DNA of 64,000 bases, taken from Bolinopsis microptera (lineage: Eukaryota > Ctenophora > Tentaculata > Lobata > Bolinopsidae). The stretch covers positions 18,194,837-18,258,836 of the forward strand of contig NC_087073.1 in assembly GCF_026151205.1 (NCBI RefSeq), in the 5' to 3' direction. Of this stretch, positions 1 through 13,301 are shown in pieces. The position numbers were made by a program, and so were the translations under genes. Position 1 is the stretch's first letter; the number at the start of each line of letters is the position of its first letter. The notes below the pieces were generated by a model. That model was not told where the DNA came from, made no database searches, and worked only from the letters and a program-made list of their open reading frames with translations.

Positions 1-413
1 CGCGGTTCTGCTATACATAAACGGGCTAGGCATGCTTTTTCATATTATTTTTATGTTATGAATCGCATTTACGTTTTCATCTAAGGAAGAATTTAAAAAT
101 TTGCAAATTTGTATGCGATAGACAGCTAAAGATAGGTGACAAGCTAATTTGCCAAAATACGGATAAAATATTATCTTGTGTTTATTCTGAATATCCGGAA
201 AGAGAAATGCTGGGGCTAAATCTACCTTTTTAAAAATATGATAAGTCTCGGATGAAGGCTCAAACTTCAAATATGCAGGTTTGACAGTTGCAGACGAAAA
301 TAAATTGTCTATTGAAATACTGGGCTTGTTTTATCCTAGCTAGCGAAGTAAAATGCACGTGTAAATACGAAGGTCTTCAGGCAAAATCAGTACAGTTCTA
401 GTCTGTGACTCAC

Positions 414-3400
414 AGTAATAGTGTAAGCAGGAATGGTAGGCTTAGGAACTCTGGGGCTGTTGGCAGGGCTACTATTACAACTCTTCACCGCCCCGTCTTG
501 TTCGAAGGTAAAGTGTTCGGGTGCAATGGTTGTGGCGATGGCGATGGTCGTGCTTGCGTTATTCCCTGCGGCGCTGCTACCTGATGCTCTACGCCCCTTT
601 TTACCGCTTCCCTTTCTACGCCTGCTAATCAAACCGGGTCATTTCTTATATTAAACAAGTATTATATTTTGTTCCTTACTTCACACTATTTCCTAACCGA
701 ATTAAAAACTCAAAGGAAGCGATAAAAATAACTTAGGAAGTTTGAAGCAGGAGATTACCTCTTGTTTCCTCTGGAAGGAGTGCCAGACTCTTCAGTTGGG
801 TCGGCAGGTTCACGAGTTGGGGATTTAAGATTCTCACTCAGCACTCTCTTCCTCTCCTCGTCTCGCTCTATCTTCTCTATAACCTGTAGGGTACCGTTAT
901 GTTGGGAGCTCTTAACGTTGCAATATTTATTATTAACAGCAAATATCAAACGTTTAACACTCGGTGTAATCACGTGACACTGACGCAGTTACAACCAGTT
1001 TCTCGTTTACTGCGATACTACTCAGTACTCAAGCTTGACTTGACTTATAAATTTCACATATATTATTTCCTCACTATTTCCTTAAACAGTTAGGAAACTC
1101 AGTTGAAATTACTCATGTACTTGACATTGACAGCTTAATCAAATACCAAACACGCTGGTCGCTGATACGATTTTACTTGTTAAAAATAGTGACAAGTGAA
1201 TTTATTGAAATATTTTCGAGCGATTATAAAGAGCTTGCAGTATTAACCTTTACCTGGATATAACTTTGCATCTTAACTTCTTCCCGACTCTGAAAAATTT
1301 GCAGTTATAATAAGGAAAGATCCTAGTTTCTGAAAATATAATAACAAGTACAACTGTTCCTTTCATCTTTAGTTGGAGCCCTTACCTAGCCAATCTAAAG
1401 ACGGTCGCGTCTGCTGTTTGTCTTAGACTAAATTTTACTACTTTTGAACCGTTTTTTAAATAGTTAAATATTCTCCAAGTCTAGCCCCGTAATTTAAAGC
1501 ACTTTCCTCGTAAATAGGGTAGATTATGTATACTTTGCGATAATTCGAGTTTTCCGGTCACATACGAACTGTATCTATTTAATGCTTAATTCATTAATCT
1601 TAATTATGAGGAAGTTAGTTGTGGTATGATAAACAATTCTCTGCTCGCCTCTTCAGCAAGGCTGCAAACATAATTCCTGTACAAGGTTAAGACAGGTTGC
1701 ATAATATTAATTTAATAATACATATATATCTCATAAACGTTATATCTATACAACTTCGGATCAAAGTCACATTTGATCAAATTAGCTGAAGCCCAGTTTA
1801 ATATGCCGTATCGCTTGATTTCAAATAGACTACGTAATCAGGGAATTTCATTTCATTTAACCCAGCCCTGGCCCTCTCAGACGTAATTAATTTGACATAT
1901 ATAGCTCAAGAAATCAAAAGGAGAGAGAGAGTAGAGAGCCAGAGATACGATACATTATATGTGATAAGATATTGTCACTGAGGATATTGCAGATTAAATA
2001 TAGATTAACTAGCTTATGGTCACGCACACCACGGCACACCTGCTCAAGTCTAAACACTCCGAATCAAATGTGACGTAATTTGCTGTTTTTTAAAAGCCAT
2101 GTGGGCGGATACAAACCGAGAAAACATGAACACAGACTCCTTAGAATACACCTACAGTATCCAGTATCCACTAGGAGCACACAAAAAGTTGCTGTAAAGC
2201 TCACAAAACTTACGATACTAACCAGCCTGTGTTTCTTATGCTCTGCTTCCTCACTGTGGGTACTGTCCATACTGTTGGTCCTGCTGAAGGGTTTCTTAGT
2301 AGCTTGCACTGTCAGACTCTCGTTATTCTTTGTAACCAGACAGCTGGAGCTGGAACAGGAACATGTCTGAGTGTACTGACTGGGGGGGAGAGGGAGGTTA
2401 TTTAACAGAACGGCAGATCATCCACATATTTGTTATCAATATCAAGCAAGAAACATAGTTGGTACTGGTGTCCAGAGCACTTTATCTTGGGCGGTAGTTA
2501 TATTATATACTCAGCGCAGTAAACTGGTATTTACCATAATTAGGATTAAAATCATTGCATTGGCTGCAACTGCAAAACCATTTAGCAAAAATTGGACAAT
2601 TCGTTTAAATGATATGAGATATCAAATCTATCGGACTGAATATTGGTTGGATTTTGGTATGGGACACATAACTTAAGTGGGTAAGCCGCGCCGGTAAGTA
2701 GTTATAGTATTGTATCCGATTTGATTTGAAACTTTTACAAAATAGCAAATATACAAATGTACAGCAAATCGAACAAACACATAAAATGGGCCGAAATGTA
2801 TAAATGCTATAAAGCGTGGGTCAGTGAAACAAGTACACCCCTATCAAGATTCTAAAAAAAGTGCGATGAGATTGGATTTTGAGACTAAAAGTGCGATTTT
2901 CACGTGTCACGTGCAGTGGCGAAATGTACTCCCCCACCCCCCCCCCCCCCCCTACCCAGCCTGCAAGATTTCTTGCCCCACAAATTATTCTCTATTTAAA
3001 AAGATTTCAGATTTCGCGAGTCCCTTTGTGAGCGAAATTGTAAGTATGTCGCTTTATGTCGCTCGAAAATTTACGTGCGTATTTTTATGAAGTATATACA
3101 GTTACATATTGAAAATCTGATATGCCCATTGTAGCACAATGGTTTAGAGCGCGATCGCTTAGCAGTTGACTCCGGTTCGAACCTCGTCGACGGTCATTTT
3201 TTTGGCAATTATTAATTATTTTACTAAAATTATCATCAGAGCACCTTGTAATATACTTTATCCGATAAATTATACTGTTCGTACTTCAGCTAGAGAAGAC
3301 TGGCATTTAAGGATTTGTCCGGGGAAGGCCTCGTTCGCACTAGAACATGTCAATTGTCAAATTATGGTAAACGGATTTATCTGGTAATGTTTGTTTTGTT

Positions 3401-6400
3401 TTAAGGCTAGAATTTAGAATGGAATCAATGTGATGAGGATCCAGAGTTAATTACCTGTTAGGATTAATAAGTCAGTTCTACAGTTGAAAAGACCCTTTTT
3501 CAAACTTTTAATGAAGAAATATTCACTATGCCTAATAGGCATTGCCTATGGCAGTATTAAGAATACTCTGAGAAAGATTGAGTCGACTTTAGCCAGGAAC
3601 AGTACCTTGAGATTTCGACCATTACCAGACCTCCTTTAATGGTAACCATGGTAACTATAGTAACCACTGTTAATCTTGATCTTATAAACCGATTAATATC
3701 GACAACAACTAGTATCCTTTAAGACTTAGACAGTACAGAAAAGTAAGCCGTCAGAGTAACACAACCAGTAATAATTCAAAACAATCAATACCAAAAGTAC
3801 AATGACCATAAAAAGTCGGCTTGATGATAAAGACGAAGGGACCAGCAAGATGAGGAATATTATTATGAAAATGTAAGCGCGCGACCGGATATGTAGTGCT
3901 GAAAGAGGGTGCCGAAATCTCGTGGTTAAACTCGCGATATTGGGGTGAGATTTATACTAAACTCGTCAAAATCTCGCACTAATTGCGCGCGGCAAAGTTG
4001 TTATACTTTAACCACGTGATCTCACACCGCACTAAGTTCCGAATTTACAAAGTCTCAAGCAAATTTTTGTGTCGCTTAAATCTTTTAAATTACATTTTTC
4101 TATTTTCTCACACATTCTTTTGTTAATTTTTTTCTATGTTTATTTTAAGATTTTGTGCGATGAGCCTGTCTCGCAATCTCACATGAATCTTGACCTGGGC
4201 AAGTACAGAGGACAACTTTTAAAACACGAGGTTTATGGCCGCCCAAAGTCTCAATAACGTCACCTCCACCTAGTAATAAAATTATGAAATATGAAGTGTG
4301 AAACAAATTATGAAATATGAAGTGTGAAACAAATTATGAAATATGAAGTGTGAAACAATCAAGAAATAGCTCGTATATAAATTAGAAAATTGTCTCTCAA
4401 ATACAGATAATTACGTCCGAAAACTATTAAGATACACAATACTCATTCAAATACTGATCAGTGTCCGAGAGACATGAATTGCTTCATGGTGGTTTCTTAT
4501 CACGGCTACAGACTTTCCCGTACCGGATATAGTGGTCGAGATGAGTCTGTTCAGCCCTGGCCTCTTCTTCTTCAGGTCGGTAACCAGATGTTTCCTCGTT
4601 GCTCGTTCTTCGCTAGATCTATCTGGACAGATCCATACATTTTTGTGGGTCTCAACTAGCCTCAGTCTTCCTGTTTTCATCAGAATCTGTTGAACCGCTG
4701 TTGAGCTTGGGACAGTGATCTTTACTGGTCGGATAGTCGTACTACCTGGCCTCTTCCTGCCGACTCTAGTCGCTTCGAAGTGAGGTTTCTCCCCAATCTC
4801 CTCCAGAACTGCGGTTACTAGCGCTGGAAGCTGTTCTCCCTCTTCTTCTTTCAACCCAAACACAATCAGGTTCTTGCTCCTGTCCTCCTCTGCAGCCACA
4901 CTCTTCATCACCTTCTTCAGGATGTGACTGTTGCAGACCGTACCACTTGCACTGTTCTGTTGTACAGCTGCACTGTAGCTCTTAATCCCTGACTCCACCG
5001 TTGTTTGCACTGTCTCCTTAACCGACGTCTTAAACAACTGTAGTTCTTTGTCCTTCTGCACAAGCAGCTGGCCCTGCAGCCTGATCAACTTATCCTTGTC
5101 TTCTAACGCTTCCGTCTTCAAGAAATATATGATCTCCTCCATTTTACCCATCTGGCATTCATGCCGTTGAACGAGGTCTATTGCTTCCACAAGCCGAAGT
5201 GCCAGATGCTTTTTATAGACAGTTGGAGCCATAAATATTTCTCTGTCCATATCTCCACAAATATCTCTGTCGTCTATTTTCAGTTCTTTTCCCAGCGCAA
5301 TGAACCACTTAGTAACACTGTCCTTCAATTTTGTCTGTTCATCATACTCGAATCCTTGAATTTGGTCCAGAGATTGGGTCACCTTACGATCATCCTCCAT
5401 AATGTACTTGTATATGAATGTACAAGTACACACGCAAAGGCTAACTACGCGGTAGCAGCAAACTGAACTTATCGCAATTTACAAAAGATAACAGAGCTCG
5501 ATAATTGCAACGTAAGCTACACTGACTACACTGAATCCAATAAATTGTAGACTTAAATTTCCAACTTACTAATGATCCACAGGGAAGTTGAACCCAATAG
5601 TGATCTCCGAGTTTGGAGCTATGAGCTCCTGAGCATAGATTCCAATGTGCAGCTTGCCTTCTTGTAGATATGATTTAGCGTGGGCGTTTGGATGACACGA
5701 TCGTCGCATAAAGCGGGCTATGTTACCATACTCCCTGAAAACAGACGAAAAAATGTTAGAAATGTGTTGTATCGATGTTGATGGTGATGGAGTGATGGAG
5801 CTCTGTGTTTTTCTCACATATAAAAAGGATAATCTAACTGAAATTAGTTAATCACATTTCCTCAAAAAAAGGTTTATAAATGACGTAAGTGGTTTAATTT
5901 GAATTTATCTACAAATTTGCTGAAGTAAAAGTTTCCAACTCGGCCAACTTTTGAAATTTGAGATGATTTAATCTTTTGATGACCCGATTAGAGAAAACGT
6001 CTTGTCTTCAGAATGTTTCACAAAATCTACAGTTAAAATTAAAAGTGAAATTCTTCTCACCTGGTGTCGACACAAATATCAAGTAGAGGGTAGTGGAGCA
6101 CATAGTTCATGGGTCGCTTGTAGAGGGTGGATTTGCCTCCTACCTCTTCGAAATATTCAGAAAGCTGTTTGAAGTGGCCCTGAGAATATGGCATTTTGTA
6201 CGTGTGTTTTGTGTAGAGAACCGAACAAACCTACATAATAAAACGTGTATTGTAACTTGTTAGTGGTACCTGCCACTAAATACGATAAATAAATTCAATA
6301 TTGACAGCGAAGTTACCTCACTTTGGTAAACTGTGGAAGCTTAGCTAGCTTACACTCCTTGCATTAACAAGTTGTTCTAATGGGTCTACTGTTTCAAGGA

Positions 6401-8262
6401 AAGAATTTAAGATATGCACAATAAAAGTGACGGAAACAAACCATGAAATCAGATATGAAGGCTCCAAGTTTAAGAGTGTGTTTAGTAACAACTATTTTAG
6501 AAGGACCATGGTTAAGGAGGTGAAGAGGGGCGGGGTACTGTATCCGAGGGGAGGTGTAGCCTGCTGCTTGGGGTTGTACTCTCTGCACCCCTGGGGGGCT
6601 ACCCCCAAAGGAGGGTAGGCCCTCCGTTCGGGGCTCCAATCTGTGTTTGATGGAGGGAGAGTACATGTTCTCCTTTACTTCCTTGTATGTCCTTCTGCAA
6701 TCCGACCTGCAATTTAATATGTCTCAAGGTATTTGCAATAACTCGTCAGGTTAACAACACCAGTTGTGACACGTCAGTCAGCTAAGTAAGATGTGAAGTC
6801 AACAGCCTTTAAATGCTGTGATATCGATTGAACGATTTGAGTAATTTCACAAAAGGCCGGGCTTAGATAGCATGATAGGAAGGCAAATTCTAGCGACGAA
6901 AATGATGAAGCTGTCAAGTGTCAATACTCGACGTTAATCACGAAGAAATTTTAAAGTATCATAAAAGTTTTATTGACCGTAAGTTAACCACAGGACATAT
7001 TTGGTCTAATTACAATTTAAACGAAATTGAACACTCGTACGAGAGTTGAATCTCAGCTGCCTGGAAACAGCGGCCGAGTTTCCACTGTCCAGGTTTTAAC
7101 TTCTTTCTGAGAAAATTACGACAAACGATTTTAGCACCGATGCTGACAGTTATTGTTTGGTTTTTGCACGGGCAGCAAGGAAACTTATATTAAGTGGACA
7201 GGGCATCCTTTATAAACTCTGACCTGTCATCGATATCAGCACTTGATTCCTCCGATTTGATGGAAGTAGAGGAGGCCTTACGAGAGCGCTTAGGGTTGTT
7301 ACTCTTCCTCGGAACAGCTGCCTGGGCCCGATCTTCCTCATCATCTGAACTGCTGCTCTCCTCTTGGAGAAGCAACTGAAGCTGGACTGCTGCTTCCTTG
7401 TCAAGTGGGCGGGGGTTGCACTTGTCACACTCGTAGATCTTAGGTACTTTGTTGGGGTGCACCCCCATACACCGCATATGCTGCCAGACAAAACATTTGT
7501 CACAGCATATTGAGTCACCTATCCCAGGATTGAAATCACTGAAAATATAAAAAATTCAAACTATCAATATCAGATGTTTGTTGATTATGACTTTGTCTAT
7601 GAATCATAACAAAACAAGAAATTCCAAAAATAATCGAATGATTTGAAGAATTGGCCCATTTGTGAGCCTAACAAACACCTTCAGCATGATCAGTTCGACA
7701 GAAAATATCCCCTGATTGTTCTGTAGGTACCAGAACCTAAAGTAACAATTGCCTCAGTTATAGAATTGAAGCAGCTGGTGATTATGTAGTCGCATAGCAA
7801 GAACTTTGTGGATATTTTCACTTCATGAAACTACACTAAACGTTGATAAATGAAATGTCGTAATCTGTATTTATGCTGAGTTACAGATTATGACATTTCA
7901 TTTATCAACGTTTACTGCGGTTAAATGAAGTTCAGAAATTTGTTTTTGGGTTTGTAGGTTAGTAATTTTGATTTCCAACATTAATATTTTGAGTGATTGT
8001 TTATCAGGATTCAGGATGAATACGAACGAGTCAGTTTGGAAATTTCTACAGTTAAGTTTTAACCAGAGATAACTGTTTCACTTGTTAGTCGATCAAAAAA
8101 TGAACATAGTACAAAGTTCAGTGATTGAGTTATGAGTTTATGACCGGTATAGGTAACCCCAAAGTTAAGATTATAATCTAAGAAATATGTTACAGCTTCC
8201 CGAATAGAATGTTCTACGTACCATATGCAGCGTACAATATCCTTCTGAGCATTTCTTTTCAT
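414..8262 (-). CDS. PHD + SET domain chromatin protein, KMT2E/SETD5 (UpSET) type, partial, 7 exons seen
   Basis: Minus-strand exons, in transcript order: 8262-8222, 7538-7224, 6694-6442, 6230-6061, 5734-5570, 2349-2214, 883-759, 621-414. All junctions are GT-AG and reading phase is kept at every join, which is the main support. The first join rebuilds the RCIC of a PHD finger, followed by CCDKCFVWQH...C and CDKC. The next exons build a SET domain: ISDFM, then KRPMNYVLHY, then ARFMRRSCHPNA and the EITIGF core, then a VDH..SSC tail. The order PHD before SET, the RRSC-x-PNA motif and a lysine/arginine-rich IEKIERDEERKR segment after it match KMT2E/SETD5 proteins. In that family the SET domain is usually not a robust methyltransferase, and the proteins act at active chromatin through the PHD finger. 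The 5' exons (above 8262) and 3' exons (below 414) were not found; the gene probably continues off the left edge. Acidic serine-rich linker after the PHD finger. Confidence 0.85.
3124..3195 (+). repeat. tRNA-like sequence, probably degenerate tRNA or SINE head
   Basis: A box-like TAGCACAATGGTTTAGAGC and a B box GGTTCGAACC lie at tRNA spacing inside an intron of the PHD/SET gene. The acceptor and T stems pair poorly and the anticodon loop is irregular, so a working tRNA is unlikely. A tRNA-derived repeat is the better reading. Confidence 0.35.
4279..4356. repeat. 26-bp tandem repeat, three copies
   Basis: Three exact consecutive copies of a 26-bp unit beginning AAATTATGAAATATGAAGTG. It lies just beyond the 3' end of the minus-strand LINE ORF1-like frame, where retrotransposon tails often carry short repeats. 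Confidence 0.9.
4447..5400 (-). mobile_element. Intact LINE ORF1-like protein (CR1/L2-type), no ORF2 beside it
   Basis: An open frame of about 317 codons from ATG at 5400 (the frame also opens 11 codons earlier). It lies in the intron between the 5734-5570 and 2349-2214 exons of the PHD/SET gene and on the same strand. The N-terminal half has a predicted coiled coil (about residues 60-150: EEIIYFLKTEALEDKDKLI and what follows). The C-terminal half has RSKNLIVFGLKEEEGE, then RPVKITVPSS, then WICPDRSSEERATRKHLV. This is the RNA-binding layout of LINE ORF1 proteins that are common in cnidarians and molluscs. No reverse transcriptase follows within 2 kb downstream. It may therefore be an ORF1-only insertion, a truncated copy or a retained coding sequence. 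A decayed relative lies at 24560-25220. Confidence 0.7.
7837..7914. repeat. Hairpin: 33-bp inverted repeat with 12-base loop
   Basis: Left arm 7837-7869 and right arm 7882-7914 are reverse complements with one mismatch (TAAACGTTGATAAATGAAAT...). It lies in an intron of the PHD/SET gene. It could be a tiny inverted-repeat element or a replication-born palindrome. Confidence 0.9.
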
Positions 8263-10595
8263 CTGAAAGTAGAAGTATAGTATAATGTAACATATATCTA
8301 TATAAAATATAAATAGATATATTATATAATATCTCCCGAAATTGAAAATGTATCGTCTTAACTTTTTGTACAGTACCTATAACAGCATAACGCAAACGTT
8401 GACAGTTGACACATGACAGTGTGTTACACACTTTTAGGCATTAATAATCAAATAAATGAAACCTAGTACCGAACTTAAATTGACCTATTTATAGTTTTTA
8501 ATCATTTTATTTTAATGTAATGCAAGTTTAAATTTGTCTAATAATCATGAACGATGGCTAGTTTCGGTTACATTAGATAGTCACATCAAGTAACGACAAA
8601 TTCACGAAGATCAAGGAGAAACGAACATTTAAAAACTGATGACTTACTCCATTAAGGCCTGTATTTCTCATTCAGTAACTAAACATTGTGTACATCATAG
8701 CTGAGAGTAAGTGTTGTATTAATAAATGACAGAATGGATTATTAAACTTTTTAAAAAAAGAATAACAAATTTATCAATTTTATGACAATTTTATACGTTA
8801 ATATTGGAAATCATTACAAAGAAAAGCAAATTAGGCGATAAGAAGTCACATTATAGATTCTACATTTATGTGGAAACTTGTTGGGGTTTTCCCCATCACC
8901 ATCTTCCAAATCACAGCTTACCATTTTATATCATCTGGTCAAGTGACATAGTCTGGCAGCTGACCAGAGATATTGCTGACTGATGGTCCTGGAGAAAGGA
9001 AAATGCCCAAAAACAGCCCACCTTGTATTTATCACTTAACATAATCGTGAAATTAATTTAGAATCAAATTAAGTTATGAATTAAATTTGATTCTAATTTT
9101 AATTCTAAGGAACGAATATTTTTCGATTTGACAAATTCCTCAAACCAGTGGTGGTAGTAAGTCAATAGTCATATCTGAAAGAATTACTTCAATTGGTCAC
9201 TCAGTCACTGAGCTGTTAAGGCCAACGTCTGCACACTGACTTTTGGCCCTCCCTGTATTATTATATAGAGTGGAACAAACATATTATCAATTTAAGCTGA
9301 TTGCTCTGACACGTATACGTATGGACTATAATGATCCTATTAATTAGATCTCAGATAACTTATTCACTGGACACTGAAAACTATCAGAAGGATTGAAGAG
9401 AAAAGGGCAGTTTGATTAAATGCTAAGCTCTGACTTGTAAGATTTTTGGTTAAGATGGGCATGTTGAAACAAATGAGATTTTATCATTGTTTGCCATTTG
9501 CTTCTCTTGTAAGCCTTTTGCAAGCACATTTCATGTCCCAGGTCCCTGATATCACAGTCACCCTTAGAGCAGAGATTCTTATCTTTTGTATGGTCCTCTC
9601 GATTCAAGCAGAGGGATTAGCCCTGTATTACAATTTATAACCTGTTTATGCTAAATGCTCATAGTTGCAATGTGATCTTTAACAAAGCTTTACCCCATTT
9701 CTAAGTCATGAACTCAAATTGAATCATGATCAATCAAAGGTTACTGCTTGGGTGGTGACTGATGACGCATAACCCAGGGTAATATAGCTGATTGATTGCT
9801 GATTTCTTGTCAGTAATAAAGAGAAACATTACGATTATCTTTGGTTTCATCCTTAAGTGGCAAAGAAGCTTTACAAAGGAGTGACAGAAACAGTCTTCAA
9901 GGATTATAGCTCTGTTGCATTGATCAAATAATAATGAAATGTTCACATCTGTGACTTTTACAGTATATCTGTCAAATTTGACAAAATACTTTAATTTCAT
10001 CATTTTATTTCAACAGGCCTGACTCAAAATTCTAAATTGGCAGAAAGTTTCTAATTTATGCATAATTTATATTTACTGAGTTTCAGAGTTATTTCATAAG
10101 ATTTTAACTACTTTTTCAACTACAAATAAGTGTTACATCTCCTTGGTCGACTCAGCCAATGATCAGAAAACTGTGATTGAGTGTTAAATGGCACCCTGCA
10201 AAAAGATCAAAAATGTTGTTAGTGTACCCTTTCAGTTTATCTACATTGTAGTGTACACTGTGCAGTAAAAATAGTACTATACTACACTTACTAACTAATC
10301 TATAAACTCATTTAATATGAATGTAATGGGATTGGAATATTTTAACCTTTGTCAGTTCAAACCCTGGCTACATATCATCATGTAAGGCTTTGTCTCATTT
10401 GTTAATGAAAAACACTAATATCTCTGGAGGAAATATAATCTCAACTGATCAAAAAAGACAGCTGTGAGCTCCTAAATTGGAGTACATAATATGACATGTA
10501 TTACTGCCATGAATTGTTACTGTAATGCAAGGGAGAGTGCCAACCTCATTAAATCAAACAGGTGGGCATTTCTTCCATGACTTACCTGACATTTT
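8263..10595. other. Gene-poor AT-rich stretch
   Basis: No supported exon, RNA gene or large repeat was found. Upstream exons or the promoter of the minus-strand PHD/SET gene should lie in or beyond this stretch but could not be picked out. A small AT-rich stem-loop (TAGAATCAAATTAA paired with TTAAATTTGATTCTA) lies at about 9058-9095. Confidence 0.5.
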
Positions 10596-10881
10596 AGTCT
10601 TTTTTGGTGTATTAAGGCGGCCGGGGCCGGTGGGTCTTAATCAAAATTCTCTCGAAATTGACTTTATAGTTGTTTCTGATGGAGGGGAGTGATATCTATC
10701 AGCTGCTTTTAGTCTCATGGAAAAATATTGTTCCTAGCCGAAATTATCACCAGTCAAAAGTCAGCGCTTATGTGTAATTGTATTGCGCAAGCGATTTTCA
10801 TTCGCGCTTTCTGAAAATCGAGTCTAAAAATCTATGATCTTCTCCTACATTTTTTGAGCAATCACCCTCAAACTTTCAGGA

Positions 10882-11053
10882 TTTGTTCTAGGGATCATTT
10901 AGAAGATTTGACTCAAGCCGAATTTTGAGATATGCTTCTTTAAATTTTTTATTCGATTTTGAAAATCTTGGACCTCAAAAATCGTCAAATTTTTTAAAAA
11001 TAAAGGCCTATCTCAAAATTCGTCAAATCTTCTAAATGGTCCCTAGAACATAA
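10882..11053. repeat. Inverted-repeat element with about 60-bp arms
   Basis: The segment around 10886-10945 (CTAGGGATCATTTAGAAGAT...) is repeated in reverse complement at 11000-11050 (ATCTTCTAAATGGTCCCTAG). A short spacer rich in AAATTTTT separates the arms. It is probably the core of a foldback or miniature element, perhaps extending from about 10600. Confidence 0.7.
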
Positions 11054-11506
11054 CCTCATAGTTATCTCAAATTTTGATAGAAATCAATGGGTTTGCATTT
11101 CATTGAAGTAAACCCTGTACTGTAAACAATGTAAAAAAGCATACATCAATATCTCAACACACATAGAACAAGTTAATTAAATATTTAGAATTATCAAATA
11201 GATGAATTAATTTTAAAACTTTATACATTTAATCCTAGGTTTTCAGATCTTAAATTTTTAAACAGTGCCAAATCTTTAATTGTGACTGCAATTTTGGTAG
11301 ATGAACAGACTTAATAAGCAGTCTTATACAATTTGTAACCCCAATTTTTATCCTTCATGGAAATGGAAACATAAATTTGTGGGTGTGGCCTATGTGACAT
11401 GTAACATAATATAAATCACACTGTTCTCTTTTAATAACATAGTTGACTGAGCTGCACTCATAATAGTTAGTAGTTAATAGTACTATGTTTACAGTATGCA
11501 CTGAAG

Positions 11507-11795
11507 CAGTGGCGTAACGAAAGGCCCTGCTGACCCCGCTGTGCAGGGGGGCGCCGTCTTAGGGGGGCGCCAAATCGTCGTTTGAATGTGGGACAATTTC
11601 GAAAACTTAACTAAAGTACTAGCAAAACTGCGCGTTTTGCTCTAGATACACACTTTTTTAGAGATTTTACCGGCGTATTCTCTAAAATCACCTAATTTGT
11701 TCAATTTTAGGGAGGGGCACCAAAAGGGGAGGGGGCGCCAACAGGGGGGCGCTTTTTTCGGCAGGGGGGCGCCAACAGGCAACGTTACGCCACTG
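11507..11795. mobile_element. hAT-like miniature transposon, 289 bp, 8-bp target duplication
   Basis: Begins CAGTGGCGTAACG and ends CGTTACGCCACTG, a terminal inverted repeat of at least 13 bp. It is flanked on both sides by the direct repeat CACTGAAG (11499-11506 and 11796-11803). The CAG...CTG ends and 8-bp duplication are hallmarks of the hAT superfamily. It has no coding capacity and GC-rich GGGGGGCGCC stretches inside. A diverged, reversed and end-truncated relative lies at 37311-37552. Confidence 0.88.
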
Positions 11796-11803
11796 CACTG
11801 AAG

Positions 11804-13195
11804 GGTATCCTAGGAAATTTCTTGAACTTTTAACAGGTACCCCTCCTCATTTAACCCTCAATTAGGTTTCCTATCATTCATAATTAAGAATACCAGAAAG
11901 CTTTCATCAAGATATATGTAAATACAACAATAGCAAATATAAATGTTTAATTGAATATGACCATGTCCATAAGAACTTCAACCTAAAACTCAATTTGTAG
12001 ATAAATTTAGTGACTTACATGACTGTATCATTTTTGTAGAAACCCAATTGATACCAACGTTTTAGTACATGGGAGACTTTGTTTATTGATATTCAAGACG
12101 AAAAACTTAATCAAAGTGATCATACGACCATATTCAGAATTTTTAGAAGACCTAAGTGACACATGCACATTGGGAACCCCCTTTTATTTTCATAAGTATA
12201 CATTGTTAAATTTCGCATGCTCATGCTGGTCATTATTGATCCAGAGAGATAGGTTTGACAGGTATATAGAAATATAGCTTTCTAAAGGTTGTAGTAAAAC
12301 TTTTTATCCTTTTTTGTGACCTATGTGACAAGTTTCTGACAAGAGTTTTTTGAAAAATTGGATCAAGACACGATCAAGCTCACGGTTTTTCACAAGTTTG
12401 GTCATTTGTACCAATAACCACTTGGATAACACATCAGAGCTATTCGAAAAAGAAGAAGTAAACATTTAAAGACGTAAATGTTTTTAAGCATTTCAATTCA
12501 TCTCTGCAAATATGAAAATTTGTATGACAAGAAGTAAAAAACGGGAATAAAAATACCATCCCATTTCAGAAAACAATGCAATAAAATTAATACTTTTAGG
12601 CATAATGAGCGGCTTTTAAAACTTTCAATGCACATAGTATTAACTCTTACTATAATAATACTTATAGCTAAAATTGAATTGGAATAAATCAGTAAAAAAT
12701 AGAGCACTGAGAGGAGGTAGATTAGAGAAGTTAGGCAGGATTATACCAAACATGGATCCACAGAGCGTAAGTACTCCAGAATAAGGCTTTCGTGTGTTAC
12801 AACTAGATTCCACAGCCGCATTGTCTCAAAGGCAGGAATGTGATTACTAGCAAATAAATGTATAGAAGGGGAAGGAGAAAACCCTCAGGCCTCACATATT
12901 CAAGACAAGACTTACGTTATCTGTCAAGACCTAATATAAGCTATCTATTTAATTTATCTGTCTTAATCCTGGGATGACGCAATGCCATGCTTGATTAGTG
13001 AAAAGTACCCTAAAAAGATTGGAAGAGCTGTATCTTGGGCTTGAATTAAGATGTATCTTGATACATGTACAGATGCATCTTGAGTTTCAACTTTTTAGAT
13101 TTGTCTGAATATAAAGGAATAACATTATGAGATATAAGAGTGTAATAAATAATATCTATAGAACAAAAATATCTATAGAACAATAATAAGGCCCT
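11804..13195. other. AT-rich stretch without recognised features
   Basis: Only short chance reading frames are seen, with no splice-phased exons, no RNA gene and no clear repeat. Confidence 0.5.
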
Positions 13196-13301
13196 ACTTG
13201 AGTAGTATTGAGACCGGTTGTTGTCTCCACCTGCCTGGAAATTGGTGTACTTGAGTAGTATTGAGACCAGTTGTTGTCTCCACCTGCCTGGAAATTGGTG
13301 T
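13196..13301. repeat. 53-bp tandem duplication
   Basis: Two adjacent copies (13196-13248 and 13249-13301) of a unit beginning ACTTGAGTAGTATTGAGACC differ by one base. Each unit contains GAGACC...GGTTGTTGTCTC, which can pair within itself. Confidence 0.9.

Noticed and set aside
433-654. Plus-strand 73-codon frame
   Set aside because: It is antisense to the phased exon 621-414 of the PHD/SET gene.
2934-2955. C run as an end of another G/C-bounded element
   Set aside because: No partner G run or flanking duplication was found nearby.
3124-3195. Functional tRNA gene
   Set aside because: A and B boxes are present, but acceptor and T stems mispair and the anticodon loop is irregular.
7190-7223. 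End of the PHD exon at the in-frame stop near 7190
   Set aside because: A consensus donor (GACAG|GTCAGA) at 7223 joins in phase to the next SET-domain exon, so the stop lies in the intron.
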